Shown here in pieces: positions 1 through 8,712 of a stretch of 64,000 nucleotides of DNA. How positions within the stretch are numbered: the first letter of the stretch is position 1; each line of letters starts with the position of its first letter. This stretch comes from Archaeoglobus sp. UBA230 (GTDB taxonomy: Archaea > Halobacteriota > Archaeoglobi > Archaeoglobales > Archaeoglobaceae), in assembly GCA_002507545.1 (NCBI GenBank), contig DAVR01000028.1, forward strand, positions 1 through 64,000, written 5' to 3'. The notes under the pieces were generated by a model. The model made no database searches. It worked only from the letters and a program-made list of their open reading frames with translations, and was not told where the DNA came from. The position numbers and the translations under genes are program-made.

Positions 1-14
1 CAAAAATTTCAGGA

Positions 15-305
15 CTATACACCGGCTGAAGTGTAGATGATTTCAACACCCGTATCGAGGGCAACCTCAAGATTCCTGTCGGATTCAGACTGATAAATTG
101 GTATGTTGACAGCAAATGGTTTCCCAACGGACTTGACCTTCTCGATCTCCTCTCTTAACTTCTGAGGTGTCAATCCCGCGGAAGCGATAACTCCGAGAGC
201 GCCAGATTTTGAAACCTCAGCAGCAAAATCGCCGAGGGTGATGGACATCATCGGGCCTTGGATTACCGGATATTTTGTTCCAAGTAACCTCTTAACTCTG
301 TTCAT
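15..305 (-). pseudogene. Nitronate monooxygenase (2-nitropropane dioxygenase) family, N-terminal fragment
   Basis: From the ATG at 305 the frame gives 96 residues with the family start (TKYPVIQGPMM near residue 10, then ALGVIASAG and TSAG at the end). It would be an FMN-binding TIM-barrel oxidoreductase of the enoyl-reductase FabK/NPD group. A TAG stop follows TSAGV only 96 codons in, while the family is usually 300 or more residues. One base out of frame the DNA continues with a plausible family-like stretch (YSPEIF), so a frameshift at the very edge of the window is likely. An upstream ATG at 401 would run through the promoter and is rejected. Confidence 0.7.
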
Positions 306-323
306 GGCAGGAACATTGTAGGT

Positions 324-337
324 AATATTTATAAACA
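324..337. promoter_or_regulatory. Shared TATA element of a divergent gene pair
   Basis: A/T-only TATA-like core (TATTTATAAA) lies 15-28 bases upstream of the plus-strand ATG at 352 and about 20-30 bases upstream of the minus-strand ATG at 305. The short spacing on both sides suggests leaderless or near-leaderless transcripts read in both directions from one region. Confidence 0.5.
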
Positions 338-351
338 TTTTTGCGTAAAAA

Positions 352-924
352 ATGAAGATGAGAGCTAAGTTTATCCTCTGCATTTTGCTTGGAATAGTCA
401 TTGGCGCATCCTCTGCATATCTTACAGTTAATCAGGTTGCAGAGATGTTCAGCGTGAGCAACGGGCCATGGAAGGCCAACTTACTCGCTGGTTCGGAGAG
501 GGCGGACATCTACACGAGGGCTGCGATCGCTCTTAACGCCCTCTTTGCTCTCAACAAATCTGAAGCTGTTTACTTTATCGCCAAAACGGACAGCAACTTT
601 CGCCCATTAAGGCTCGAATGCGATTACAGAATCGAAGGAAATTACCTCCCGGCGAGATGGTGGAGCATAACAGTCTATGGCTCAGACCTCTTCCTTATCC
701 CGAATGAACTCGACCGATATTCCTTCACCAGCACCAATATCAGAAAAGATGGTGGAAGATGGACGATACTTCTTTCAAAGGAGCCGAAGGAGGGGAACTG
801 GATACCACTGAATGGTAAAGGTCAGTTTTATCTCGTTCTAAGGCTCTACAATCCGGAGAAGGTTGTATATCAGTATCCAGAATCCATTGATCTGCCTAAA
901 ATCGTGCTGGAGGGGTGCTCATGA
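352..924 (+). CDS. DUF1214 domain protein, membrane-anchored
   Basis: 190 residues. An N-terminal hydrophobic segment (about residues 6-25) looks like a signal anchor. The rest matches DUF1214: RWWSITVYGSDLFLIPNEL near residues 101-120 and a C-terminal hydrophobic strand FYLVLRLYNPE. Function of the family is unknown; in many bacteria DUF1254 and DUF1214 are the two halves of one secreted protein. Here the C-terminal half comes first and its stop overlaps the next ATG by four bases (ATGA), so the two halves are separate but translationally coupled. Confidence 0.75.
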   Translation: MKMRAKFILCILLGIVIGASSAYLTVNQVAEMFSVSNGPWKANLLAGSERADIYTRAAIALNALFALNKSEAVYFIAKTDSNFRPLRLECDYRIEGNYLPARWWSITVYGSDLFLIPNELDRYSFTSTNIRKDGGRWTILLSKEPKEGNWIPLNGKGQFYLVLRLYNPEKVVYQYPESIDLPKIVLEGCS

Positions 925-1433
925 AAAGGTGTGTTGCTATTGTGATACTCTCCGCAATTGTGGCTCACGTTGTAGTTGTTGCCTTCATCCCACAACTCGT
1001 AATGTTCGCCTACTTTACGAAGATGAAGTCGGCAGATATTGAGGTTAACAGGGTTTATCATGTCCCTCCGATAAACGCGAGCTTTAGAGAAGTTGTTCTT
1101 CCGAGTCCCAACTTACTCTACTCCTACTGCATCTACGACGTGTCCAAGGGGGCGGTGTTTGTGAGAGCTGAGGTTCCTGAGGGCACATACTGGTCTGTAT
1201 CCTTCTACGATTCAGCGACGAACAACTTTTTCACCCTTAACGACAGAGATGTTGGGAAGGAGGCAAGAATTCTGTTGGTGAAGGACTTGAGTCAATTGAA
1301 GGAGATGAATGCAACGCTCGTGAAAGCAAAGAGCGAGAAGGGACTTATACTCTTCCGTATTTTTATTCCCGACGAGAGCACCATACCCTACCTCGATAAA
1401 GTCAGGCGGAATTCATCCTGTCAGGCAATTTAA
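921..1433 (+). CDS. DUF1254 domain protein, membrane-anchored
   Basis: 170 residues from the ATG that overlaps the previous stop. A hydrophobic N-terminal anchor (about residues 4-30) is followed by a DUF1254-like core (LYSYCIYDVSKG, then GTYWSVSFYDSATNNFFTLND). Partner of the upstream DUF1214 protein and probably in complex with it outside the membrane; that is inference from fused homologues. The start at 921 is chosen over 915 because of the ATGA coupling. Confidence 0.72.
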   Translation: MKRCVAIVILSAIVAHVVVVAFIPQLVMFAYFTKMKSADIEVNRVYHVPPINASFREVVLPSPNLLYSYCIYDVSKGAVFVRAEVPEGTYWSVSFYDSATNNFFTLNDRDVGKEARILLVKDLSQLKEMNATLVKAKSEKGLILFRIFIPDESTIPYLDKVRRNSSCQAI

Positions 1434-1533
1434 CCAAAACATATTTATTTGATTAGAGGTCAAATTAATTTTATGATTACTGGAGTTTGGGTGGCGAGCA
1501 TTGAAGTTCTGAAAAAAGTTTCGCCAGAAGAGG

Positions 1534-1728
1534 TTGAGGAGTTTGAAGGGCTTGGAAGTGATTGAAGAGCTATTGGAAATCTACGATAGTACAAAATTTG
1601 ATTCTGAGACTTCAGAGTTGCTGGAGAAGCTACTCTCCAGAGCAGTCCTGAAGTATATGTTCCTTCAGGAGGAAATGGATGAAGAGGTAAAGATAGCCTT
1701 ACAGGTCGTTAAAAAATTCATTTCTTAA
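1534..1728 (+). CDS. Small charged helical protein, possibly 5'-frameshifted
   Basis: 64 residues from a TTG, rich in E, L and K, with no motif I recognise. In another frame an ATG at 1473 opens a 30-codon reading that ends TGA at about 1565 and reads as the natural N-terminus (IEVLKKVSPEEVEEF). Joining the frames near 1520-1550 would give a protein of about 85 residues. Either the gene starts at the TTG or it has been broken by one indel in an A-rich stretch. Confidence 0.45.
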   Translation: MRSLKGLEVIEELLEIYDSTKFDSETSELLEKLLSRAVLKYMFLQEEMDEEVKIALQVVKKFIS

Positions 1729-1781
1729 ATTTTTTAGTCTGAAATAGAAATTTTAATTAATCTATGCTGTTAGGTATCAAT

Positions 1782-2687
1782 ATGAATGAAAAGGTTGTTA
1801 TTGTAGCAATAGTCACAATCGCCATTGTTTCTGTTTCTATCGCCGTTATCGCATCCCAGATCGAGAGTTATGCAAGACTTGGGAACATTGACATGAAGCT
1901 TGAAAGTGTTAACGAAAGCCATGCAGTGATTTCCTTTATCGTGGAAGTAAAGAAAGAAAACGTTAATTCCTTCACTCTGCAGGCAAAAATTTACGAAGAT
2001 CGGACGGGTTTGCTTTTGGATGAGGTTGAGAAGGATTTTGAAAGTCAAGACTCAAACTACGAAGCTGTAATGACCATCCCCTTTGAGAAAACCAAGGATT
2101 ACAGAATTGAGTTGATGTTGATGCAGGAGGATAGAGTCCTCAGCTCACGGCAGCTTCACCTAAAAAATCTCAGGAGTCTTGTAGCAGAAAATATGCAACT
2201 TGATGCGTCAATGGTGGGTGCGGATTTCCTGCTTACGGGTGTGAAAGACGAGAATGTTGAGTTTAAGGCGAGGTTTTATGTTGAGAGTGTAAGGGATTAC
2301 GATGTTGTGGCAAGGATAAAGGTTGTTCAGGCTGAGTCGAATGTTTTAGTTGACGAGGAATGGATGAACACAACACTGAAGAAGGGAAAGACGAACATCA
2401 TTGAAGCGAACTTTGAGGTGCCTGACGACTACAATTATATCGTCAAGCTTGAAGTATGGAGGGGTGGGAAGCTGGTTAAAACTTGGAAGGATGTGATCAA
2501 GCTGGCACCAACCAAGATAGTTCCAAAGGACGTGGAAGAGGAAAAGGTTGAATTTGAGGTTGAGAAGTTCGTCAGGGAAGAAGTTCCGGGTTATGTGGAG
2601 AGAGGAGCAGGAGTCCCCGGATTTGAGGTCGGACTGGCATTAGCGGCAATTGTGGGTGTTGCGGCATGGAGAAGAATGAGGATGTGA
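1782..2687 (+). CDS. Secreted surface protein with PGF-CTERM sorting signal
   Basis: 301 residues from the ATG at 1782. Residues 5-27 form an N-terminal hydrophobic signal segment. The middle is beta-rich with two similar Ig-like halves (about 45-145 and 150-250; strands such as VISFIVEVKK and VEFKARFYVES). The C-terminus has an acidic linker, the tripeptide PGF, a hydrophobic stretch and terminal RRMRM: the PGF-CTERM signal that archaeosortase A cuts to attach proteins to archaeal lipid. The protein is therefore likely anchored on the cell surface. Role unknown. Confidence 0.7.
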   Translation: MNEKVVIVAIVTIAIVSVSIAVIASQIESYARLGNIDMKLESVNESHAVISFIVEVKKENVNSFTLQAKIYEDRTGLLLDEVEKDFESQDSNYEAVMTIPFEKTKDYRIELMLMQEDRVLSSRQLHLKNLRSLVAENMQLDASMVGADFLLTGVKDENVEFKARFYVESVRDYDVVARIKVVQAESNVLVDEEWMNTTLKKGKTNIIEANFEVPDDYNYIVKLEVWRGGKLVKTWKDVIKLAPTKIVPKDVEEEKVEFEVEKFVREEVPGYVERGAGVPGFEVGLALAAIVGVAAWRRMRM

Positions 2688-2887
2688 AATTTCAGGAGAC
2701 TGTCAGAAGGGTAATCACAATTTTGCTGCTCTTACTCCTCATTATTTCTATCGTCGGGCTTTACATCTCGGCAAATACCCTGATAGATGTTTGGGCAGGT
2801 TACAAGTATGCGCCAATTTACAAAGTGCTAATGAACGCTGCCCTGCTGATAATAGCGGCTCACTTTCTCATGAAGTCCAAAGGTTAA
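2666..2887 (+). CDS. Small two-TM membrane protein
   Basis: 73 residues, ATG inside the end of the preceding PGF-CTERM gene (22-base overlap). Two hydrophobic helices at about residues 15-37 and 50-67 flank a short loop (ANTLIDVWAGYKYAP). No family recognised. The overlap suggests co-translation with the surface protein. Confidence 0.6.
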   Translation: MEKNEDVKFQETVRRVITILLLLLLIISIVGLYISANTLIDVWAGYKYAPIYKVLMNAALLIIAAHFLMKSKG

Positions 2888-2913
2888 TAATCCGGCTGAA
2901 AAATTCTAAATCC

Positions 2914-3453
2914 ATGAGATTATTTGTGGCTGTTGACGTGGATGAGATGGTTAGGGAGAGGGTCAAACCAGCACTGGAAAAATTTATGGAATTAAGTGGG
3001 ATTAAAGCAGTGGAACCTGAGAACCTCCATATCACGCTTCTTTTTCTTGGAGAAGTAAATGAGAGCAGAGTTGGAGAGATAGAGAACAGTCTCTCTTCAA
3101 TCGAATTTGAGCCCTTTAAGATTGTGTTTCATGGTATGGGAGCATTTCCAAATCCTAAGTCTCCGAGAGTTGTGTGGATAGGGGTAAAAGAGAATGGAGA
3201 GCTGACCAAGCTGGCAAACGCAGTTTACGGAAAGCTGAGGAGGCTCGGGTTCAAAAGGGATAAGGACTTCTCAGCTCATTTAACAATTGCGAGGGTCAAG
3301 AGAAAAAACCCTCAGGTGGTTGAGCTGATAAAGGAACACTCCTCAGATAGTTTTGGAAAGATGGAAGTAACGAATTTTAAGCTGAAACAGAGCATTTTAA
3401 AGCCTCAGGGCCCTGTTTATAAAGATTTAAGGGTTTTTGGTTATGAGGATTGA
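2914..3453 (+). CDS. thpR: RNA 2',3'-cyclic 3'-phosphodiesterase (2H family)
   Basis: 179 residues from the ATG at 2914 (MRLFVAVDV is the usual family start). Two catalytic HxT motifs of the 2H phosphoesterases are visible, HITLLFLGEV near residue 41 and HLTIARVK near residue 123. Members hydrolyse 2',3'-cyclic phosphates on RNA and can ligate tRNA halves in vitro. It overlaps the start of cca by 11 bases, fitting a tRNA-maintenance operon. Confidence 0.9.
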   Translation: MRLFVAVDVDEMVRERVKPALEKFMELSGIKAVEPENLHITLLFLGEVNESRVGEIENSLSSIEFEPFKIVFHGMGAFPNPKSPRVVWIGVKENGELTKLANAVYGKLRRLGFKRDKDFSAHLTIARVKRKNPQVVELIKEHSSDSFGKMEVTNFKLKQSILKPQGPVYKDLRVFGYED

Positions 3454-4753
3454 AGAAGTTGTTGAAAAGGCTCTAACCCTTGTAACTCCGGAAGAGGAGG
3501 AGATCAAAAGGGCTGAAGAGGCTGAAAAAGAGTTGAAAAGGAGACTCGACAGCCTTGGCATTGAATATCTTTTTGTGGGAAGTTATGCCAGAAACACATG
3601 GTTGAAGGGGAGTCTTGAGATTGACGTGTTCATTCCTTTCCCTGAAGAGGTGCCTAAGGAGGAGCTCAGAGAGAGGGGGCTTGAGATTGGAAAGGCTGTT
3701 CTCGACAGCTGTGAGATTAGATACGCTGAGCACCCTTACGTTCATGGCACTGTGAAGGGTGTGGAAGTTGATGTGGTGCCATGCTACAGATTGAAGGATG
3801 CCAGCAGGATTAAGTCAGCAGTTGACAGAACTCCCTTTCACCATGAATGGTTGAAGGACAGAATTAGGGGGAAGGAGAACGATGTAAGATTGCTAAAAGG
3901 ATTTTTAAAGGCAAACGGGCTTTATGGGGCAGAGTATAAGGTGAGGGGTTTCTCCGGGTATCTCTGCGAACTTCTCATCATCTTTTACGGCTCTTTCATT
4001 GAGACTGTAAAGAATGCACGTCGCTGGACGAGAAAAACAGTTATAGACGTAGCAAGTGGGGAGGTTAAGAAGGGAAAGGAATTTTTCGTCGTTGATCCGG
4101 TTGATGAGAAGAGGAATGTTGCCGCAAACCTAAGCTTGGATAACCTCGCGAGATTCGTCCACATTTCCCGTGAATTTTTCGAAAACCCATCACTTGATTT
4201 CTTCCTACCCCCGCACAGACCAGACGCTGACGTTGAAATGCTGAAAAAGGTTATAAAGGAGAGGGGTTCGGCTGTTTTCGCTGTAAAATTCAAAAGACCG
4301 GATATAGTGGAAGATAACCTATATCCGCAGCTTGAAAGGGCTTCAAGAAAGATTTTCGAGTTTCTTGAGAGGGAAAACTTCATGCCCCTCCGCTACACCT
4401 TTAAGGCTGCTGAGAACTGCTATCTGATTTTTGAGTGTCAGATCAGGGAATTGTCGAGAGTTTTCAAACGTCTCGGGCCTCAGTTCGAGGATGAGAAAAA
4501 TGTGAGAAAGTTTATCTCAAGGAAAAGACCGTTCAAACCATTTATAGAAGGTGGGAGGTGGTGGGCTTTCGAATACCGCAAGTTCACGACACCTGAAGAG
4601 GCTGTGAAGGATTACGTGTCAAGTCACTGGCACACACTTGGTAAGAACGTTGGCAAGTCAATCTCGGAGGGTTTTGAGGTAGTATCCGGTGAAAGCTTGC
4701 TTTCCGAGCCTGTGCTTTTTGAACTCTCCGAGTTCATGGGGGTGAGGTTGTGA
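3443..4753 (+). CDS. cca: CCA tRNA nucleotidyltransferase, archaeal class I
   Basis: 436 residues. Adds or repairs the 3' CCA end of tRNA. Visible: the nucleotidyltransferase signature GSYARNTWLKGSLEIDVF near residue 45 with the two metal-binding Asp (EIDVF), third carboxylate in VEVDVVPCY near 110, then the GFSGYLCELLI helical region and the archaeal tail domains (YTFKAAENCYLIFECQI, GRWWAFEYRKFTTPEEAV, SHWHTLGKNVG). The start at 3443 is chosen over 3437 because the family begins with a short MxxEEIxEKAL. Next gene overlaps by GTGA. Confidence 0.95.
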   Translation: MRIEEVVEKALTLVTPEEEEIKRAEEAEKELKRRLDSLGIEYLFVGSYARNTWLKGSLEIDVFIPFPEEVPKEELRERGLEIGKAVLDSCEIRYAEHPYVHGTVKGVEVDVVPCYRLKDASRIKSAVDRTPFHHEWLKDRIRGKENDVRLLKGFLKANGLYGAEYKVRGFSGYLCELLIIFYGSFIETVKNARRWTRKTVIDVASGEVKKGKEFFVVDPVDEKRNVAANLSLDNLARFVHISREFFENPSLDFFLPPHRPDADVEMLKKVIKERGSAVFAVKFKRPDIVEDNLYPQLERASRKIFEFLERENFMPLRYTFKAAENCYLIFECQIRELSRVFKRLGPQFEDEKNVRKFISRKRPFKPFIEGGRWWAFEYRKFTTPEEAVKDYVSSHWHTLGKNVGKSISEGFEVVSGESLLSEPVLFELSEFMGVRL

Positions 4754-5457
4754 AAGTCACCTTTCTCGGAACGGGTGTGGCTGTACCTTATGAAAACAGG
4801 GCTCAAAGCTCAATTCTCATCGAGCTTGACGATTTTAAGATTTTGATTGACTGTGGTATAGGCAGCTATCACCGTCTTGAGCAGATCGGTGTTGGACTTG
4901 CAGAGATTGATGCCGTCTGCATCACCCATCACCACCTCGATCACAACGGAGACCTGCTCAACATTCTCAAGGCAAGGTGGCTGCTTAACTGTGATACGCT
5001 GAAGATTTTTGGACCAACCGGGACGAAATCCTTTCTTGAATCTTTCCTCGAAGCCTATCCCTATCTCAGGGGCAAGCTGAAGTTTGAGATTGAGGAAAGA
5101 AAAGAGTTCACCTTGGGAGGGGCGAAATTCAAAGCTTTACCCACAATCCACTCCATCGAAAGTCAGGGCTATGTTATTGACAATGCACTTGCCATAAGCG
5201 GAGACACAAGGGCATTCAAAGACTTCATCTCGCAGGAGTGCGATATAATGGTTCATGAGCTTTCTCTGCCCTTCGGATACGATGCCGACTACCACACAAC
5301 CCCTGAAAATCTCAAAAGCCAGCTGGAGCATTGCAGGGCTGAGAAAATTTACCTGACTCACCTTTATCCTATGGCTCATGTTGTTAAGGACGAAATCCTG
5401 GAGTTTCTGGAATACGATGCTGTTGTTGCGGAGGACATGATGAGTTTTGAATTATGA
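4750..5457 (+). CDS. MBL-fold hydrolase, RNase Z/beta-CASP-less type
   Basis: 235 residues, GTG start overlapping the cca stop (GTGA). N-terminus VTFLGTG and the zinc motif THHHLDHNGD (residues 58-67) place it in the RNase Z/elaC-like branch of the metallo-beta-lactamase fold; further ligands are ISGDTR near 154 and the HLYP region near 202. Sitting behind thpR and cca, a role in tRNA 3'-end processing is attractive, but the length (shorter than typical tRNase Z of about 300) leaves another phosphodiesterase substrate possible. Confidence 0.75.
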   Translation: MKVTFLGTGVAVPYENRAQSSILIELDDFKILIDCGIGSYHRLEQIGVGLAEIDAVCITHHHLDHNGDLLNILKARWLLNCDTLKIFGPTGTKSFLESFLEAYPYLRGKLKFEIEERKEFTLGGAKFKALPTIHSIESQGYVIDNALAISGDTRAFKDFISQECDIMVHELSLPFGYDADYHTTPENLKSQLEHCRAEKIYLTHLYPMAHVVKDEILEFLEYDAVVAEDMMSFEL

Positions 5458-5502
5458 GCAAAATTTAAAATAGTGGCGGGCAAAGCAGATAAGGTGATAC
5501 TC

Positions 5503-5967
5503 ATGGATGAAGAGGTTAACAGGATCATTACGTTATGCGGTAAAGATTGGGCAAAGATCGGAACGGAGTTCATTTTTCTCGGAGGAAAGGCTGAATGTGA
5601 GAACTGTAAGATCAAAAAAGCCTGTCTCAGACTGAGAGAGGGTGCGAAATACAAGATCGTCGGTTTGAGAGATGGTGCGGTTCAGGACTGTCCACTTCAT
5701 GACGAGGGAGTTGTTGCAGTTGAAGTTGTTGAACTGCCAATAATAGCCCTTGTAGATTCAAAAATTGGTGTTGAAGGAACAAAGTTCCATTATGAGGAAA
5801 AGAAGTGTGATATATTCAACTGCAGCATGTTTTCCCTCTGCCATCCAGTAGAGCTGAACAGCGGGGAGATGGTTTTGGTTGAGAAGATTATTGGCGATGC
5901 ACCGGAAAAGTGCCAGAAGGGTTACAGTGTGGTCGTTGCAGAACTGAGGAGGGTTGAAGAAAGCTGA
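5503..5967 (+). CDS. UPF0179 family cysteine-rich protein
   Basis: 154 residues from the ATG at 5503, preceded by a TATA-like AAATTTAAAATAG about 32 bases upstream. Matches archaeal UPF0179: CENCKIKKACLRLREG near residues 32-47, then CPLHDEGV, CDIFNCSMFSLCHPVEL and CQKGYSVV. The eight conserved cysteines suggest metal or Fe-S binding. Function unknown. The start at 5473 would run across the promoter. Confidence 0.85.
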   Translation: MDEEVNRIITLCGKDWAKIGTEFIFLGGKAECENCKIKKACLRLREGAKYKIVGLRDGAVQDCPLHDEGVVAVEVVELPIIALVDSKIGVEGTKFHYEEKKCDIFNCSMFSLCHPVELNSGEMVLVEKIIGDAPEKCQKGYSVVVAELRRVEES

Positions 5968-6018
5968 ACTTTAACTGTAGTATCCCGAAATAACTTTACA
6001 CTTCAACAAGATTACCAC

Positions 6019-6441
6019 GTGAGGAAGCTAACAAAGACGGAGAATAGTCAAACAGTGGCTTAAAGGAAAGCCAATAACAAAGATAGCGGAATTCTTCCAA
6101 ATGACGAGGCAGAGACTCCATCAGATAAAAAGTTCAGAGAAACAGGAGAAATTCTCTTCCTGAAGAAACCGGGAAGAAAACCCAAACAGATAGACGAGGA
6201 AACAGAATAAATCATCTTGAAAGCCTACAAAAAGTTCAATCTTGGTCCAGTTTACCTGGAAAAGAAGATAGAAGAAGTCTACGGCATCCACATCCTGCAC
6301 AACACCATACAAGTTTTACTTAAACACGATCTGGTGGAGGAGGACATGAACGAGAAGAAGAGGAGACAGAGGAAGTGGGTTCGATATGAAAGAAAACACT
6401 TCTTTGAAGTCGAAAGTGATTACTGTGATTGGGAACTGGCT
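6019..6441 (+). pseudogene. IS481-type transposase remnant
   Basis: Translated across at least two frames and an in-frame TAA near 6208, the DNA encodes an IS481-like N-terminus: a helix-turn-helix (GKPITKIAEFFQMTRQRLHQI), then LKKPGRKPKQID, then KYGVHI-type second HTH (EEVYGIHILHNTIQVLLKHDLVEEDMNEKKRRQRKWVRYERKH) and the start of the catalytic core (DYCDWE, the first Asp). It stops there, joined to unrelated coding DNA. A dead insertion at the edge of the accessory island. Confidence 0.75.
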
Positions 6442-6494
6442 GTAGATGGTATAAAAACGGTTAAAGAGAAAATAGAAAAACTTGAAAGGCTGTT

Positions 6495-6839
6495 ATGAGC
6501 TTAAACGAATTCGTCGAGGAAGTTAAAAAAGTTGCAGACGTGTACTCTCTTAAAGTTGAAATACTCGCAAGAATCAAGAACGCCGTCAAGATTAGGGTCC
6601 GGTAACTGAAACATATACATTCAGCTGTATTACAGCCAAAAAACGGAACCAAAAATTACGTTTTAATAAGCTGGAGCAGGAGGTTGTTCGGAAGAGACTG
6701 CGTTGGTGGCGAGTGGCACAAGCATCCATTCGAAAATCCTGACGATCACGATTTTGGAGAGGACAGCAGCAAGGAGGTTTCAGTTTCAGAGTTCTTCGAA
6801 GAGGTCTTTAGGTTGTTGGTAGAAAAAGGACTTGTTTAA
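6495..6839 (+). pseudogene. TumE-like (DUF6516) toxin, broken
   Basis: An ATG at 6495 (ATGA overlap with the short frame fused to the transposase debris) opens 36 codons ending in TAA at 6603. Downstream in the same phase, 6657-6836 encodes the family C-terminus: YVLISWSRRLFGRD followed by GEWHKHPFENPDDHDF, the His-rich end of TumE-type toxins. Between them the best match (YIQLYYS) is in another frame, so there are two indels plus a stop. The preceding 20 codons (GIKTVKEKIEKLERLL) may be the tail of its antitoxin, cut by the insertion element. Confidence 0.6.
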
Positions 6840-7192
6840 TCCTCACACTTCTCCGTTTTTAATTCATGCTTAGGCTCGTATCAGTGTTCAAGATAGCTCC
6901 TCAGTCGTAACTCGGTAAAACTCAACAACAGCAACAAGCGATCCAAAGCCCATTACTGCGCGAATTACACTTTCATCTCAAAAAACAAGCCTGATAAACC
7001 AACTAAAATTACAATGAAGTATTTAGCAGCCAAATATTTTGCTCAAAAGTTTTTTCTCAGAGATTGTGGCAATTCCTGCATATATCCACAATATACCTAA
7101 TACCTAATCCAGTTTCCCCTTCGAGCAGGATAAAAATATCATTAAAATAAATAAAATGGGGAATATTGCTGGCAAGGTTCTGTTTGTCTGCG
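6840..7192. other. Intergenic stretch, nothing recognised
   Basis: About 350 bases between the broken TumE-like toxin and the first halocin-like pseudogene. I see no credible reading frame, RNA fold or repeat here. Confidence 0.5.
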
Positions 7193-7694
7193 TCATAATG
7201 CATCACAATAGGGTTGGTAACCTGCGCAGCAACAACAAACAACGCAAGATGCAACGATTCCAGTTCCACTTGCTATTGCTCCTACTATCGCCGATGACAC
7301 TACCAAAACTTCTGTCTGGGCACATATGAGAGTGCATATTCCGATGTTAGCCATGAATTTTTCACAAACTGCGACTCCAAATTTGCTGCATACTGGCGTC
7401 ACGAAGAATAGCTCGCAGGCACCAGCACATGTCAAATCCTGCCAGCTGACTGGTTCATTGCAAACTTTGCCGCAAATATCCAGAACAACCGATGTTTGAA
7501 AGAATACCACATACCGCTCCAACCCAAGGACCTCCTGCAACCGCCCCTGCTAAACATAATATGGCGAATCCTGAACCGCATGTAACATTACACAAATAAG
7601 AGCAGCCACTGCTGTCAATAACGATAGCGGACCCCTCTCCCTCGACATTGTACTCAGCCAAGTCCCTTTCAACCTTCTCAGCCAGATCGTTCAA
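7193..7694 (-). pseudogene. Halocin C8-like Cys-rich peptide precursor (copy a), frameshifted
   Basis: A TTG at 7694 follows a good ribosome site (GGGAGGA, nine bases). The first frame gives VERDLAEYNVEGEGSAIVI, the same prodomain end as copy c (VERDLREYNVEGTGIAVVV), then a Cys-rich region ending prematurely. Removing one base from the three-T run at 7474-7476 restores CSGYCGKVCN and runs on through the second frame to the stop at 7193, with the late motif CEKFMANIGICTLIC matching copy c. Signal peptide and most of the prodomain are missing. A Gly/Ala/Cys-rich tail (VVCCCCAGYQPYC) is extra. Confidence 0.65.
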
Positions 7695-7725
7695 TTAAAT
7701 TCCTCCCTTGACCGTCATCTGTTAT

Positions 7726-8712
7726 TCATTTTTCTCTTATTTTTTGTCTTTTTTGTCTCGAGTAAACACCGACCCAGCTTGAGATAACAAGGAAAGGTTC
7801 AAAAATTACTGTAAATATATATCCAAGCCTGTACATCTCATGTAACCATTCTGCAAAGTAAGCGGTTCCATAAATTCTGTTCACAGCCATTACCCCAACC
7901 ACCATTCCGTAAATAAGTCCCAAGGGTCGAAAGACAGCTCCAGCTCTTCTTTCCATCGCCTTTCTCTCATTTTCATCCATGAGCCTCGTCAACTTCTCAG
8001 CGCCTCTCCTATCGACTTCTACCATCAGCGTAAAAATGAGAGCGACTATGAGGCTTAGTTCAACGCCTGTTTTTACGAGGTACATCCATCCGATCATCAT
8101 TGCGACAAATACCAGAGAAAGTCTTAACACTACAAAGATTTTCGTGAAAGTGTATTTGTGCGAGAGCATGTGGTAGTACCATTGCGTCAGAATAAAGATA
8201 AAGAGTCCCACTGCTACACTCTTCGGTAAATTCAATCCCGATAAATACGCTAAAAATCCGAGAGCGACAGCTACAGCCGCTTCAAGGATAAAACGTCTGG
8301 TAGAGTATGCAACACTACCGTCCCAATCCACTTTACTCTTTTTCACATACTTTACGTAGCCAAGAACGGCGAGAATTGTTGCAATTGAGGCTATGGCGAA
8401 ACTTTCTAACAAAGTTATAACGGCTATGTGGTGAATCCCAAGCGCAAGGATTATGCCGGAGAGGATTATGAAGAAAATGGTGATTTTGTCTCCACGAGAA
8501 AGCTTTTCTTTCCTCTCTTCTTTATTTTTTCTTGCAGCAATGCGCTTCTCCAACACATAGGCGGTATCAAAAAGAAGAGAGAAGCCTACTCCTCCTATCA
8601 AAGCTTTTTTAATTGGGAGCGAGAGCAAGAAGTAGAATGCTGCGGTTAAGATGATTGTTCCTATAATAAAATTTATAAAAACAATAAAAAATAAATTATT
8701 TCTATTCAACAT
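7726..8712 (-). CDS. Polytopic membrane protein, candidate immunity/transport partner of copy b
   Basis: 328 residues with about eight or nine hydrophobic helices and a charged cytoplasmic loop (ARKNKEERKEKLSRGDK, residues 59-75, and ENERKAMERRAG near 249). No family recognised. Its ATG overlaps the end of the halocin-like peptide copy b by seven bases and has a ribosome site (GAGGTGGT) inside it, so the two are co-translated. The same peptide-then-membrane-protein order recurs at copies c, d and f, which suggests immunity or export. Confidence 0.7.
   Translation of the reverse strand: MLNRNNLFFIVFINFIIGTIILTAAFYFLLSLPIKKALIGGVGFSLLFDTAYVLEKRIAARKNKEERKEKLSRGDKITIFFIILSGIILALGIHHIAVITLLESFAIASIATILAVLGYVKYVKKSKVDWDGSVAYSTRRFILEAAVAVALGFLAYLSGLNLPKSVAVGLFIFILTQWYYHMLSHKYTFTKIFVVLRLSLVFVAMMIGWMYLVKTGVELSLIVALIFTLMVEVDRRGAEKLTRLMDENERKAMERRAGAVFRPLGLIYGMVVGVMAVNRIYGTAYFAEWLHEMYRLGYIFTVIFEPFLVISSWVGVYSRQKRQKIREK

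Noticed and set aside
15-401. Start of the nitronate monooxygenase fragment at 401
   Set aside because: The extra 32 residues run through the divergent promoter and have no family match; the ATG at 305 matches the family start.
3985-4383. Long minus-strand open frame within cca
   Set aside because: It is opposite a strongly conserved enzyme and is Ser/Phe-rich as expected from the complement of Lys/Glu-rich coding DNA.
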